A DNA stretch of 11,320 nucleotides from JABDNZ01 sp964407425 (GTDB lineage: Bacteria; Gemmatimonadota; Gemmatimonadetes; Longimicrobiales; Gaopeijiaceae). This document shows positions 1 through 6,332 of the stretch, in pieces; position 1 is the first letter of the stretch; the number at the start of each line of letters is the position of its first letter. Where the stretch lies: the NCBI GenBank assembly GCA_964407425.1, contig CAYOVN010000120.1:1-11320 (forward strand), written 5' to 3'. The position numbers and the translations under genes are program-made. The notes below the pieces were generated by a model. That model saw only the letters and a list, made by a program, of their open reading frames with translations. It had not been told where the DNA came from and did no database searches.

Positions 1-539
1 CCTCCTTCCTCATCGGCGGGGGGGTCTCCTTCTTCGTAAACGACCGACTGGACGTGGGGTTCGACTTTTCCTATGCCAGTTCCGACACCTGGGTCGAATA
101 CGTTGAGTTTGTGGACAACAACGACTTCCCCATCGAGCACGAGGTTCACTTCATGCAGGTGCCTTTGACCCTCTCCGCGAGGTACTATCTTATGGATCGC
201 GGTCGGGAAATCGGGAATCTCTCTTGGATTCCCACGAAGTGGGCCCCATATATAGGTGGCGGCGGCGGTCGGACATACTATGAGTTTGAGCAAACCGGCG
301 ACTTCATCGATTTCGTGGACTTCAGTGTATTCCCGACCCAGTTCGTGACCGAGGGATGGGCCTGGGTGGGACATATACTTGGTGGAGTACAGTGGTCGAT
401 ATCGCCGCGTTGGGTTATTTCTGGGGAAGGTCGGTACTCTTTTGCGAGTTCCGAAATGGATCGGCCGGACTATAGGGATTACGACGCTATCGACCTCTCC
501 GGATTCAATGGAATCATCGGTTTTGGGGTTCGGTTCTGA
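1..539 (+). CDS. Outer-membrane beta-barrel protein, C-terminal part
   Basis: The frame is open from base 3 to the TGA at 537-539, so the gene starts left of the window and only about 178 residues are visible. The visible part alternates polar and hydrophobic residues with many aromatics and short Gly-rich turns (GGGGGRTYYEF, WAWVGHILGGVQW), as in small 8- to 10-stranded outer-membrane barrels. It ends in GFGVRF; a terminal Phe after an alternating strand is the usual BAM recognition signature for outer-membrane proteins. An in-frame GTG at 54 is not the likely start, because barrel-like sequence (SFLIGGGVSFFVNDRLD) continues upstream of it. The next gene begins 20 bases downstream, so the two may be cotranscribed. 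The OmpW/OmpA-barrel type is inferred; no ligand or function can be named. Confidence 0.75.
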   Translation, partial: SFLIGGGVSFFVNDRLDVGFDFSYASSDTWVEYVEFVDNNDFPIEHEVHFMQVPLTLSARYYLMDRGREIGNLSWIPTKWAPYIGGGGGRTYYEFEQTGDFIDFVDFSVFPTQFVTEGWAWVGHILGGVQWSISPRWVISGEGRYSFASSEMDRPDYRDYDAIDLSGFNGIIGFGVRF

Positions 540-559
540 GTCGCGAAAGGAAACACATC

Positions 560-1804
560 ATGAGTAGAGGAATAGAGCTCCGCACCTTGGTTTCTGCCGG
601 GATGGCCGCCGGCTTGGTGCTTCTTGCGGTGACGGTCCCTTCGCCTCTTTCGGCTCAGGACATGGATTCCCGGTGGCTCCCCTGGCTCGGTTGCTGGGAA
701 GCCGCGGAGGCCGGTGAAGAAGTGCCACTCATCTGCGTTCGACCCGCGGCCGAAGGATCCGGGGTCGAGTTCGTGAGTTGGTTCGAGGGGCAGGGAACAG
801 CTACCGAGACCATCCTGGCTGACGGGGTCTCCCGGGATGCGGAACGGGAGGACTGTCGGGGGATCGAAGAAGCCAGATTCTCCAATGACGGCCGCCGGGT
901 TTTCCTCAACTCCGATTACGTATGCGACGGTGGGGTCGAGCGTCGGGCTTCCGGCATTCTGGCCATGGTCAACCCCATGGAATGGGTGGATATCAAGGCC
1001 GTGGACGGCTCCCCCTGGGTATTGCGATATCGTCTTGCCCGGGCCAGCAGGGTTCAGGAGGCGGGTCTGGAGAACGTCGTCGCGTCCAGGGCCACCGCCG
1101 TGAAAGGGGCCCGTATCGCGGCTTCGGCTCCCCTGGCGGAAGAGGACATCATCGAGGCGAGCCAATGGGTCGAGAGTGCCGCTGTTGAGGCCCTGATCGT
1201 TGAGAAGGGAGACGCCTTCGTGGTAGACGCCGGTATGCTTATCCGTCTCGACGATGCGGGGGTTCCGGCGAGTGTCATTGATCTGGTCGTGGCCATATCC
1301 CATCCGGAGCGTTTCGCGGTGAAGGCCGGCCCCGTCGCGGTGCAGGAATATGCGGATGAGACCCCTCGGCAGATGTATATGGGAGTCGGCTTCTATGGTT
1401 ACGGTTACTCCCCGTATGGGTACTATGGTTACGGGGGCTACGGTTCCGGCTACGGGTACGGGTACGGGTACGGGTACGGTTACGGCTATCCCGGATACGG
1501 GTACCGCCCCGCCCCCATCGTAGTAACGCCCACTGCGACCGGCTCGATGATCAGGGGGCAGGGAGCGACCCGGGGTGGGGCCGGACCCGGCTACAACGGC
1601 AGGAGCGCCAGGCCCCGAGGAAGCACCGCTGGTTCGAGTGGCGGGTCCCGTTCACCCTCTTCGAGAGGCGTCAGCAGCGGTGGGCGTACTGCGAAGCCCA
1701 GGGGTGGCGGCGGGACGGTAAGCTCCGGCAGCCGGAGTTCTTCGGGTGGTTCCTCAGCCGCGTCCAGGTCTGCAAAACGTCGGGGCGGGGGTGGCGGGCT
1801 CTAG
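560..1804 (+). CDS. Exported protein with Gly/Tyr and Arg/Gly/Ser low-complexity tail
   Basis: A 414-residue protein starting at ATG 560, with an AAGGA ribosome-binding site about 8 bases upstream. Residues 1-32 form a Sec signal peptide, probably cut at SA|Q33. Residues 35-170 form a globular region (two Trp-rich motifs, several Cys). Residues about 195-255 look helical and contain an AGVPASVIDLVVA segment. After that the protein is low complexity: a Gly-Tyr tract at about 274-316, then an Arg/Gly/Ser-rich tail with three copies of R-[ST]-A-[RK]-[PR]-R-G at R348, R376 and R403. The tail is strongly basic, which could mean contact with anionic surface polymers or nucleic acid; that is inference. 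I recognise the style from Gemmatimonadota hypotheticals but cannot name a characterised family. It lies 20 bases after the barrel gene and is followed by a strong terminator. Confidence 0.85.
   Translation: MSRGIELRTLVSAGMAAGLVLLAVTVPSPLSAQDMDSRWLPWLGCWEAAEAGEEVPLICVRPAAEGSGVEFVSWFEGQGTATETILADGVSRDAEREDCRGIEEARFSNDGRRVFLNSDYVCDGGVERRASGILAMVNPMEWVDIKAVDGSPWVLRYRLARASRVQEAGLENVVASRATAVKGARIAASAPLAEEDIIEASQWVESAAVEALIVEKGDAFVVDAGMLIRLDDAGVPASVIDLVVAISHPERFAVKAGPVAVQEYADETPRQMYMGVGFYGYGYSPYGYYGYGGYGSGYGYGYGYGYGYGYPGYGYRPAPIVVTPTATGSMIRGQGATRGGAGPGYNGRSARPRGSTAGSSGGSRSPSSRGVSSGGRTAKPRGGGGTVSSGSRSSSGGSSAASRSAKRRGGGGGL
1451..1486 (+). repeat. Six tandem TACGGN hexamers in the Gly-Tyr tract
   Basis: Four exact TACGGG units (1451-1474) are followed by TACGGT and TACGGC. 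They encode alternating Tyr-Gly inside the 414-residue exported protein. Each unit is two codons, so gain or loss of units changes tract length without a frameshift. The four GGG runs separated by TAC also fit the intramolecular G-quadruplex pattern on the coding strand. Confidence 0.9.
1601..1801 (+). repeat. Imperfect 27-28-residue repeats in the basic tail
   Basis: At protein level, units beginning RSARPRG (R348), RTAKPRG (R376) and RSAKRRG (R403) recur every 27-28 residues, each followed by a Ser/Gly/Arg-rich spacer; the third is cut short by the stop codon. DNA identity between units is low, so this is an old or codon-scrambled duplication, or convergent low-complexity sequence. Confidence 0.6.
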
Positions 1805-1848
1805 ATCGCCTGAGGCCTTAGGTTGGCTCCGACCAACTGGTAACAAAA

Positions 1849-1883
1849 AAACCGCCGGGGAGTTTTAAACCCCCCGGCGGTTT
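1849..1883. terminator. Bidirectional intrinsic terminator between convergent genes
   Basis: A perfect 12-bp stem (AAACCGCCGGGG at 1849-1860 with CCCCGGCGGTTT at 1872-1883) closes an 11-base loop. On the + strand it is followed by TTTCCCTTTT; on the - strand the stem runs into a T-rich stretch from the A run at 1845-1850. It sits between the stop of the + gene at 1804 and the stop of the - gene at 1916, so it can end both transcripts. A smaller hairpin (GTTGG/CCAAC, 1822-1837) lies just before it. Confidence 0.9.
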
Positions 1884-1890
1884 CCCTTTT

Positions 1891-1932
1891 CGGCCTAGGA
1901 TCCCAGCCAGTCGGCTTAGGATCCGATCCAGT
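1891..1932 (-). repeat. 21-bp imperfect tandem duplication across the DUF5916 stop codon
   Basis: On the - strand the bases encoding Y-W-I-G-S-stop are followed at once by a second copy reading D-W-L-G-S-stop in the same frame. The two 21-base units match at 17 positions; the core TAGGATCC is seen at 1896-1903 and 1917-1924 on the + strand. The upstream unit supplies the real TAA stop; the second lies in the 3' untranslated region and ends in TAG. Confidence 0.75.
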
Positions 1933-4675
1933 AGGTGGCTTTCACCATAAACACGTTGTAGGAATCACCTTCGAAGAGGTTGCCCGCGTCTCTGGAGAGG
2001 TCGAAATCTCCGTAGTCTTCGCGCTGAGACCGATTCTGCTGCCAGACGAAGAAGAGAGTTGATCCGGGGCGCCATTCCCACCGCAGAACGCCGGTGCCTC
2101 TGAGGGACACGGTGTTGAAGTCCCTGTTGCTGACCGTGAAGGACTCGGCTGGCCCCTCCCCGTCCGGATCGATGAGAGCATCTCCGTCCTCGTCTAGCGT
2201 CACAGTTCCCACATCCACGCCATAGGTGTTGAAATCAAAGGTCCCGGGCGAAGCGAACTCCTTCAAGGCTCCATAGTCTCCACTGGCGATAAAGGGCTGG
2301 GCGTAGAGCTCGAGAGTGAGGTCCGGTGTGAAGGTGACGTTCAGGCGGGTGTCCATGGAGAGGGTGGTCTGTTCCAGCTCTGAAAAGAGGTATCGGGCGC
2401 CATAGGTGTTTGTCGCCTCCGCATCATCTTCATCCCCGACGTACTGGGCAACGGAGTTGTTGAGGCTGAGACGGGGCCCCAAGCTCAATTCCCACGTGCT
2501 GCTGGTCTTGATGCTCAACATCGCGAAATAGGAAGTCCGGTCGCTACCGGCGTCATCCCACCGATACGTAACGTTGGCGAAGCCCGTGAGGGGTTTGCTG
2601 AAGTCAGTGGTCTGGTTGAAGGAGACCTGGTGACCGGAGGGTTTCAGGGCCAGCGGCCCCCCCCGGGTCAGCCGGTCATCCATGGATTCGAAAACTCCCT
2701 CGTAGCTGAACCGGCTGGACCAGTAGTTCATGAAGGTGAAGTTGGCCCGGAGGGAGACTTTTGAGTCCAAACGATCTCCGTTGAAGTTCCATTTGACGCT
2801 GGGGTCAGCGCTCACGTCCCACCGGCGAAACAGGTCCCCAGGCCGACTCTCCTGGTACTGAACCCGAGCACTGGCATTTCTCCGGTCGGCGTCCCGTTGG
2901 TATCCCAGGTCGTTTACCTCGAACCCCGGGCTGGTCATGCTGAATTCCACGTCGCCACGCCAATGCAGGCCCGCCTGTTTCTGAACTTCAAAACTTCCCG
3001 TGTACCCGGTGAGGGAGGTGGCGTCGGGGTCGAAGTCGAGGTGGTCGGCGTCGGGGCGCTGGTAGTACCGGGCGGAGGAGGTCTGGGCGTCACCGATAGC
3101 GTTGGGATCCCCGGCGATCCGGCCTCCCGCCAGCTGTGCGCTGAGGGCCCAGACCCTGTTGCCCCACTCGTTGAAGAGATCAAGCCCCCCGGAGTATGCG
3201 GAGGATCGGAGTTCGGTCTCGAGGTCAGTTCCCCCCAAGTCCCGATTTACAGCCGTTGCTATGGCGCCGAGGGCCGATTGGCCCTCTCTCATGTCTTTCC
3301 TTACCCGTCCTACCAGGAAGTTGGTGAGGGGAGATACCTCCGCCTCCTGACTCAGACCCAGATCGTCGATATAGCCGCCCATCTCTCGGCCTGTGATGGC
3401 CTCCATAAGACCTACAGACCATCCATTGGCGGTTTGTCCTGTGAGTTTTCCGGCGCCCAGGATCGTGGTTGCATCCGGGACGTCTTCGTAGACAGCATCC
3501 CAGGGGACATCCCCGGGGGGGCGGGCCCCGATGCGCCGAGAATAAAACAGCTGCGTGTCGCCGCCACCACCACCTCCCCCTCCGAACATCCTCATCATGC
3601 CGCCGCCACCACCACCACCACCGCCCTCACCAAAGGAGAAGATTCCGGCACCCTCCACGAAGAAGGGACGCTTTTCGTCGTACCGGGTCTCGAAGGCGGT
3701 GAGGTTCACCACGGCAGGATCCACTTCAACTTGCCCGAAGTCCGGGTTGATGGTGGCACCCAGGGTGAGATTGGAGCTGAGCCGGTATTTAAGATCGAAG
3801 CCCGCACCGTAAAAGAAGTCGGATCCGTCCCGAAACGGATTGTCGAAACCGATCTCGGTATCCTGGCTGATGGGAAAAAACTCGGCTCGGCTCTGAATGT
3901 AGGGGAGGAGTTCAAGTCCCTTCGGAGGGGGAAGATTCCGTATTCCCTCCAGGTGTCCGTAGCGGGCGATTCCTCCGGCCTCCTCCTTGGGGGTAAACGA
4001 AAAAAGTTGCTTTTCCCGGTTCCGGGCGATGTCCCGGGTGATCTGGATTCCCCATTCCTGCACCTCGGCCTTGGCGAACCGAAGCTGGCTGAAGGGGATG
4101 CGAAGCTCCGCCGTCCAGCCATCCTCCGTCACGTTTGTAGCCGCTTCCCAGACCGGGTCCCAGGAAGAGTCCCCGCGCCGGTCCTGGCCTCCCGTGAGGG
4201 CTTCGTCTCCCCGAACCCCGGAGGGGTTGATCTCGAACTTGAATCCGGTCCGGTGGTCGTTGTAGGAGTCAAGGGAGATGGTGAGCCAATCCGTGTCCAT
4301 GAGGAACCCGTCCCGACGACCGAGGCGGGTGGATACCGGAGACCGATCTGAAAGAATGGCGCCTACGTAGAGGGCCTGATCGTCATACAGGATATAGACC
4401 TGAGTCTCTTCGGTAGGGGCCTCTCCCTCGAGGGGATCCAGCTGGGTAAAAACGGTGACGGGAATCGCCTGTTTCCACCCTGCCTCGTCCAGTAGCCCAT
4501 CCAGATTCAAACTGCCATCCAACCTGGAGGCGATCACACTTGGCATATCCCTGCCCGGTGGATCGGGATCCTGAGCCTCCTGGGCCGAGACAGAAGAGGT
4601 CGGAGACAGCCCAGCCAGAAAAAGGGAAAGGATGATGGGAACCGAAGAAGGGTAGTCTTGGCGGAAGCGAAGCAT
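1916..4675 (-). CDS. CBM9-like / DUF5916 outer-membrane protein
   Basis: A 919-residue protein with this start. Residues 1-31 form a Sec signal peptide ending SA|Q32. Residues about 55-240 match the CBM9-like domain found at the N-terminus of this family (LDGLLDEAGW, then a YDDQALYVG-type strand). Residues about 250-919 are the DUF5916 region, predicted to be a large beta-barrel, with the typical KRPFFVEGAGIF and FYSRRIG segments and many aromatic strands. Two Gly runs of 9 and 8 residues (about 351-372) interrupt it. Family members are outer-membrane proteins of unproven function, often suspected of binding or importing carbohydrate or peptide. I chose ATG 4675 over an in-frame GTG at 4753 because only the later start places the signal peptide at the N-terminus; no good Shine-Dalgarno is seen for either. 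It ends in TYWIGS rather than Phe. It stands alone, convergent with one neighbour and divergent from the other. Confidence 0.9.
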   Translation of the reverse strand: MLRFRQDYPSSVPIILSLFLAGLSPTSSVSAQEAQDPDPPGRDMPSVIASRLDGSLNLDGLLDEAGWKQAIPVTVFTQLDPLEGEAPTEETQVYILYDDQALYVGAILSDRSPVSTRLGRRDGFLMDTDWLTISLDSYNDHRTGFKFEINPSGVRGDEALTGGQDRRGDSSWDPVWEAATNVTEDGWTAELRIPFSQLRFAKAEVQEWGIQITRDIARNREKQLFSFTPKEEAGGIARYGHLEGIRNLPPPKGLELLPYIQSRAEFFPISQDTEIGFDNPFRDGSDFFYGAGFDLKYRLSSNLTLGATINPDFGQVEVDPAVVNLTAFETRYDEKRPFFVEGAGIFSFGEGGGGGGGGGMMRMFGGGGGGGGDTQLFYSRRIGARPPGDVPWDAVYEDVPDATTILGAGKLTGQTANGWSVGLMEAITGREMGGYIDDLGLSQEAEVSPLTNFLVGRVRKDMREGQSALGAIATAVNRDLGGTDLETELRSSAYSGGLDLFNEWGNRVWALSAQLAGGRIAGDPNAIGDAQTSSARYYQRPDADHLDFDPDATSLTGYTGSFEVQKQAGLHWRGDVEFSMTSPGFEVNDLGYQRDADRRNASARVQYQESRPGDLFRRWDVSADPSVKWNFNGDRLDSKVSLRANFTFMNYWSSRFSYEGVFESMDDRLTRGGPLALKPSGHQVSFNQTTDFSKPLTGFANVTYRWDDAGSDRTSYFAMLSIKTSSTWELSLGPRLSLNNSVAQYVGDEDDAEATNTYGARYLFSELEQTTLSMDTRLNVTFTPDLTLELYAQPFIASGDYGALKEFASPGTFDFNTYGVDVGTVTLDEDGDALIDPDGEGPAESFTVSNRDFNTVSLRGTGVLRWEWRPGSTLFFVWQQNRSQREDYGDFDLSRDAGNLFEGDSYNVFMVKATYWIGS
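3560..3627 (-). repeat. Two polyglycine (GGN) tracts within DUF5916
   Basis: The + strand shows CCG/CCA triplet runs at about 3560-3582 and 3599-3627. On the coding strand these are Gly runs of 8 and 9, separated by a short MMRMF segment, just before the conserved FYSRRIG motif. Triplet repeats of this kind can change length in frame. The tract probably forms a flexible surface loop or a linker to the barrel (inference). Confidence 0.85.
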
Positions 4676-4948
4676 ATTTTGATTCAAACGTTCTGATTGA
4701 TTGCAATAGCAATACGGCGGCAGACCAGATGGAGGCTCCGCCGCCGAAAACACCTCTTATATAGTAAGACAATTACCCCCCGTGGGGTGTTGAGGTGTGA
4801 TTATTTCTGGTATTCGGGTTGCTCACAGCCATGGAGGCCGGCAGCTTGCCCACCAGGGATAGGGATAGGGATTAGGGATAGCCCTCCCTGCGGAAGGGCT
4901 CGCGGGGTCAGGCGTGAGGCGGGCACCATTTTTCTGATGGAGAAAGTC
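4676..4948. promoter_or_regulatory. Divergent intergenic region
   Basis: About 270 bases between the divergent DUF5916 (-) and NTF2-like (+) genes must hold both promoters, but I cannot support a specific -35/-10 pair. Visible items: an AT-rich block at 4676-4714 with the 11-base palindrome TTTGATTCAAA (4678-4688), ending 2 bases before the DUF5916 ATG; the 8-base palindrome ATTGCAAT (4700-4707); an AT-rich TATATAG stretch near 4760; a short hairpin ACCCC/GGGGT (4775-4788); and a G-rich repeat plus hairpin at 4856-4900. Reading frames continue through it, but without a start that makes sense. Confidence 0.5.
4856..4877 (+). other. G-quadruplex motif, telomere-like GGGATA repeats
   Basis: Four GGG runs (4856-4858, 4862-4864, 4868-4870, 4875-4877) are separated by ATA, ATA and ATTA, fitting the canonical G3-N1-7 pattern exactly. 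The motif lies about 70 bases upstream of the NTF2-like start, on the coding strand, so it would be in that mRNA leader if transcription starts further upstream. A hairpin (AGCCCT 4880-4885 with AGGGCT 4895-4900) follows immediately. Confidence 0.75.
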
Positions 4949-5500
4949 ATGAACCTCGTTTCCGGTTTCAGATGGTTGGCAGGGTTCACCCTGACCGTCA
5001 TGCTCCCGGCCCTCCCCCACGGACCTCTTGCCGCTCAGGTCGTAGAGTCTTCAGATCAGATCCGGTCCGCCGATGCGGTGGTCCATGAGTTATACGACAT
5101 GGTGACCTTCCCGGCCGGGACCACCCCGGATTGGGATGAATTCCGAGCCCTCTTTCTGTCCGAATCTGTTGTGGTTCTGCGTTCGAGCCGAGAGGCTACG
5201 TCGGTCTTCACTCTGGATGGGTTTGTCGAGGACTGGCTCCGCTTTATTGACGGCTCCAACATCGAGGAAACGGGGTTCACCGAGAGAATCATCCGGACCC
5301 ATAGCACCGAGTTCGGTGACATCGCCCATGTCTGGGTCCTCTACGAGGCTGAGATCCCTGGCTTGGGGCGTCCGCCACAGGCTGGGGTGGACAGCTTCCA
5401 GTTGGTTCGAAGGGAAGGGAGTTGGAAGATCGCTTCGATTACCAATGAGATCCCCACTCCTGACAGGCCGATACCCTTGGTTCTTCGGGACGAGGGATAA
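4949..5500 (+). CDS. Exported NTF2-like (SnoaL/DUF4440-type) protein
   Basis: A 183-residue protein. The start is ATG 4949, because GGAGA (4939-4943) sits 5 bases before it; an ATG at 4937 overlaps that site and would add only four residues. Residues 1-29 are a Sec signal peptide ending LAA|Q30. Residues about 35-170 have the layout of the NTF2-like cone fold: a first helix (SADAVVHELYDMV), a D-W-D-E-F-R-A-L-F segment, then strands ending in a DSFQLVRREGSWKIASITNE motif, very typical of SnoaL-like/DUF4440 proteins. Such folds serve as small-molecule binding pockets or enzymes, so no reaction can be assigned. It is followed after 6 bases by the TauE/SafE gene, suggesting an operon. Confidence 0.8.
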   Translation: MNLVSGFRWLAGFTLTVMLPALPHGPLAAQVVESSDQIRSADAVVHELYDMVTFPAGTTPDWDEFRALFLSESVVVLRSSREATSVFTLDGFVEDWLRFIDGSNIEETGFTERIIRTHSTEFGDIAHVWVLYEAEIPGLGRPPQAGVDSFQLVRREGSWKIASITNEIPTPDRPIPLVLRDEG

Positions 5501-5506
5501 CTCCCC

Positions 5507-6253
5507 GTGGATGACCCGGCTGTTCTCCTGGGACTTACCGGCCTCTTTCTCTTTATGGCGGTTCTTTATTCTGCAGTCGGTCAGGGAGGCGGTTCGGGTT
5601 ACCTGGCTGCCATGGCACTCATGGGGGTCGCACCGGATCGGTTTCGGCTGATCGCTCTGACTCTGAATGTTGTGGTGGCTAGCATCGGGTTGGTGAAGTT
5701 TGCCCGGGCCGGCTTCTTCGACGGGAAGCTACTGCTTCCCTTTGTTGTCACCTCGATGCCTTTGGCGTTGGTCGGTGGGTACCTCTCTCTCCCGGCGGAG
5801 ATTTTCCAACCGGTCGTTGCTGTGGCCCTTTTGTGGGCCGCTGTCCTCCTCATCTGGAAGCCTCCCCTCCCTGAGGAGGAGGTCCAGGGGACCCCCCCTG
5901 CGTGGGCGGCTGCCTCCGTTGGAGGCGGAATCGGCCTTCTCTCAGGGTTGATAGGAATCGGCGGAGGGATTTTCTTCGCTCCCTTTCTCATTCTGAAGGG
6001 ATGGGCCGGGGCCAAGAAAACGGCTTGTCTCTCTTCAGCCTTCATCCTGGCCAATTCCCTGGCAGCCCTTGGGGGTGTGGTTCTCCACACCCGGGACTTC
6101 CCAGCCCTTCTGCCGGCTTGGATGGTCGTCGTTGCCCTGGGGGGCTGGCTGGGCGCCGAGTTTGGGGCCAAACGCCTCAGCCCCCAAACACTGCACTGGC
6201 TTCTGGCGGGGATTCTTGTGGTCGCCGGGGTCAGGATCACTTTTGTCGGGTGA
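5507..6253 (+). CDS. TauE/SafE (TSUP) family membrane permease
   Basis: A 248-residue inner-membrane protein with about 7-8 hydrophobic segments. It shows the duplicated arrangement of the TSUP family: a first Gly motif GQGGGSG (residues 25-31) and a second GIGGG (150-154), each at the start of one half, joined by a short charged loop (PPLPEEE, about 119-125). Members export sulfite, organosulfonates or other small anions, or are of unknown substrate. The start is GTG 5507 (MDDPAVLLG), with GAGGG about 10 bases upstream. It begins 6 bases after the previous stop, so translation is probably coupled. No sulfur-metabolism gene is nearby, so the substrate is open. Confidence 0.88.
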   Translation: MDDPAVLLGLTGLFLFMAVLYSAVGQGGGSGYLAAMALMGVAPDRFRLIALTLNVVVASIGLVKFARAGFFDGKLLLPFVVTSMPLALVGGYLSLPAEIFQPVVAVALLWAAVLLIWKPPLPEEEVQGTPPAWAAASVGGGIGLLSGLIGIGGGIFFAPFLILKGWAGAKKTACLSSAFILANSLAALGGVVLHTRDFPALLPAWMVVVALGGWLGAEFGAKRLSPQTLHWLLAGILVVAGVRITFVG

Positions 6254-6272
6254 ACGGGTATGTCAGCCCAGG

Positions 6273-6301
6273 CTCCCGGCTTCACTTAGCCAGCTCGGGA
6301 G
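6273..6301 (+). other. Stem-loop before the VOC lipoprotein gene
   Basis: CTCCCGGCT (6273-6281) pairs with AGCC (6288-6291) and GGGAG (6297-6301), giving 9 base pairs with a 5-base bulge and a 6-base loop. No T run follows, so it is not a clear terminator. It lies in the 79-base gap between the permease and the VOC gene and could be an mRNA processing or stability element (inference). Confidence 0.35.
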
Positions 6302-6332
6302 AACCCTTCTGGCCGCTAAAGGGAGAATAACC

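Noticed and set aside
479..1303. A 274-codon open frame on the - strand
   Set aside because: It is antisense to the barrel and exported-protein genes, and its Gly/Pro/His/Arg-rich composition is typical of shadow frames.
2897..4351. A 484-codon open frame on the + strand
   Set aside because: It lies wholly antisense to the clearly conserved DUF5916 gene, has no signal, domain or ribosome-binding site, and reads as the complement of GC-biased codons.
4855..4880. CRISPR or iteron array at the AGGGAT repeats
   Set aside because: The units are 6 bases with no spacers, and there is no replication gene or cas gene nearby; a G-quadruplex motif explains it better.
4697..4948. An N-terminal extension of the NTF2-like protein
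   Set aside because: The added residues are Arg/Pro/Gly-rich without a fold and would bury the signal peptide; a good ribosome-binding site supports 4949.
5599..6285. A 228-codon open frame on the - strand
   Set aside because: It mirrors the TauE/SafE gene, whose membrane segments and Gly motifs are convincing.
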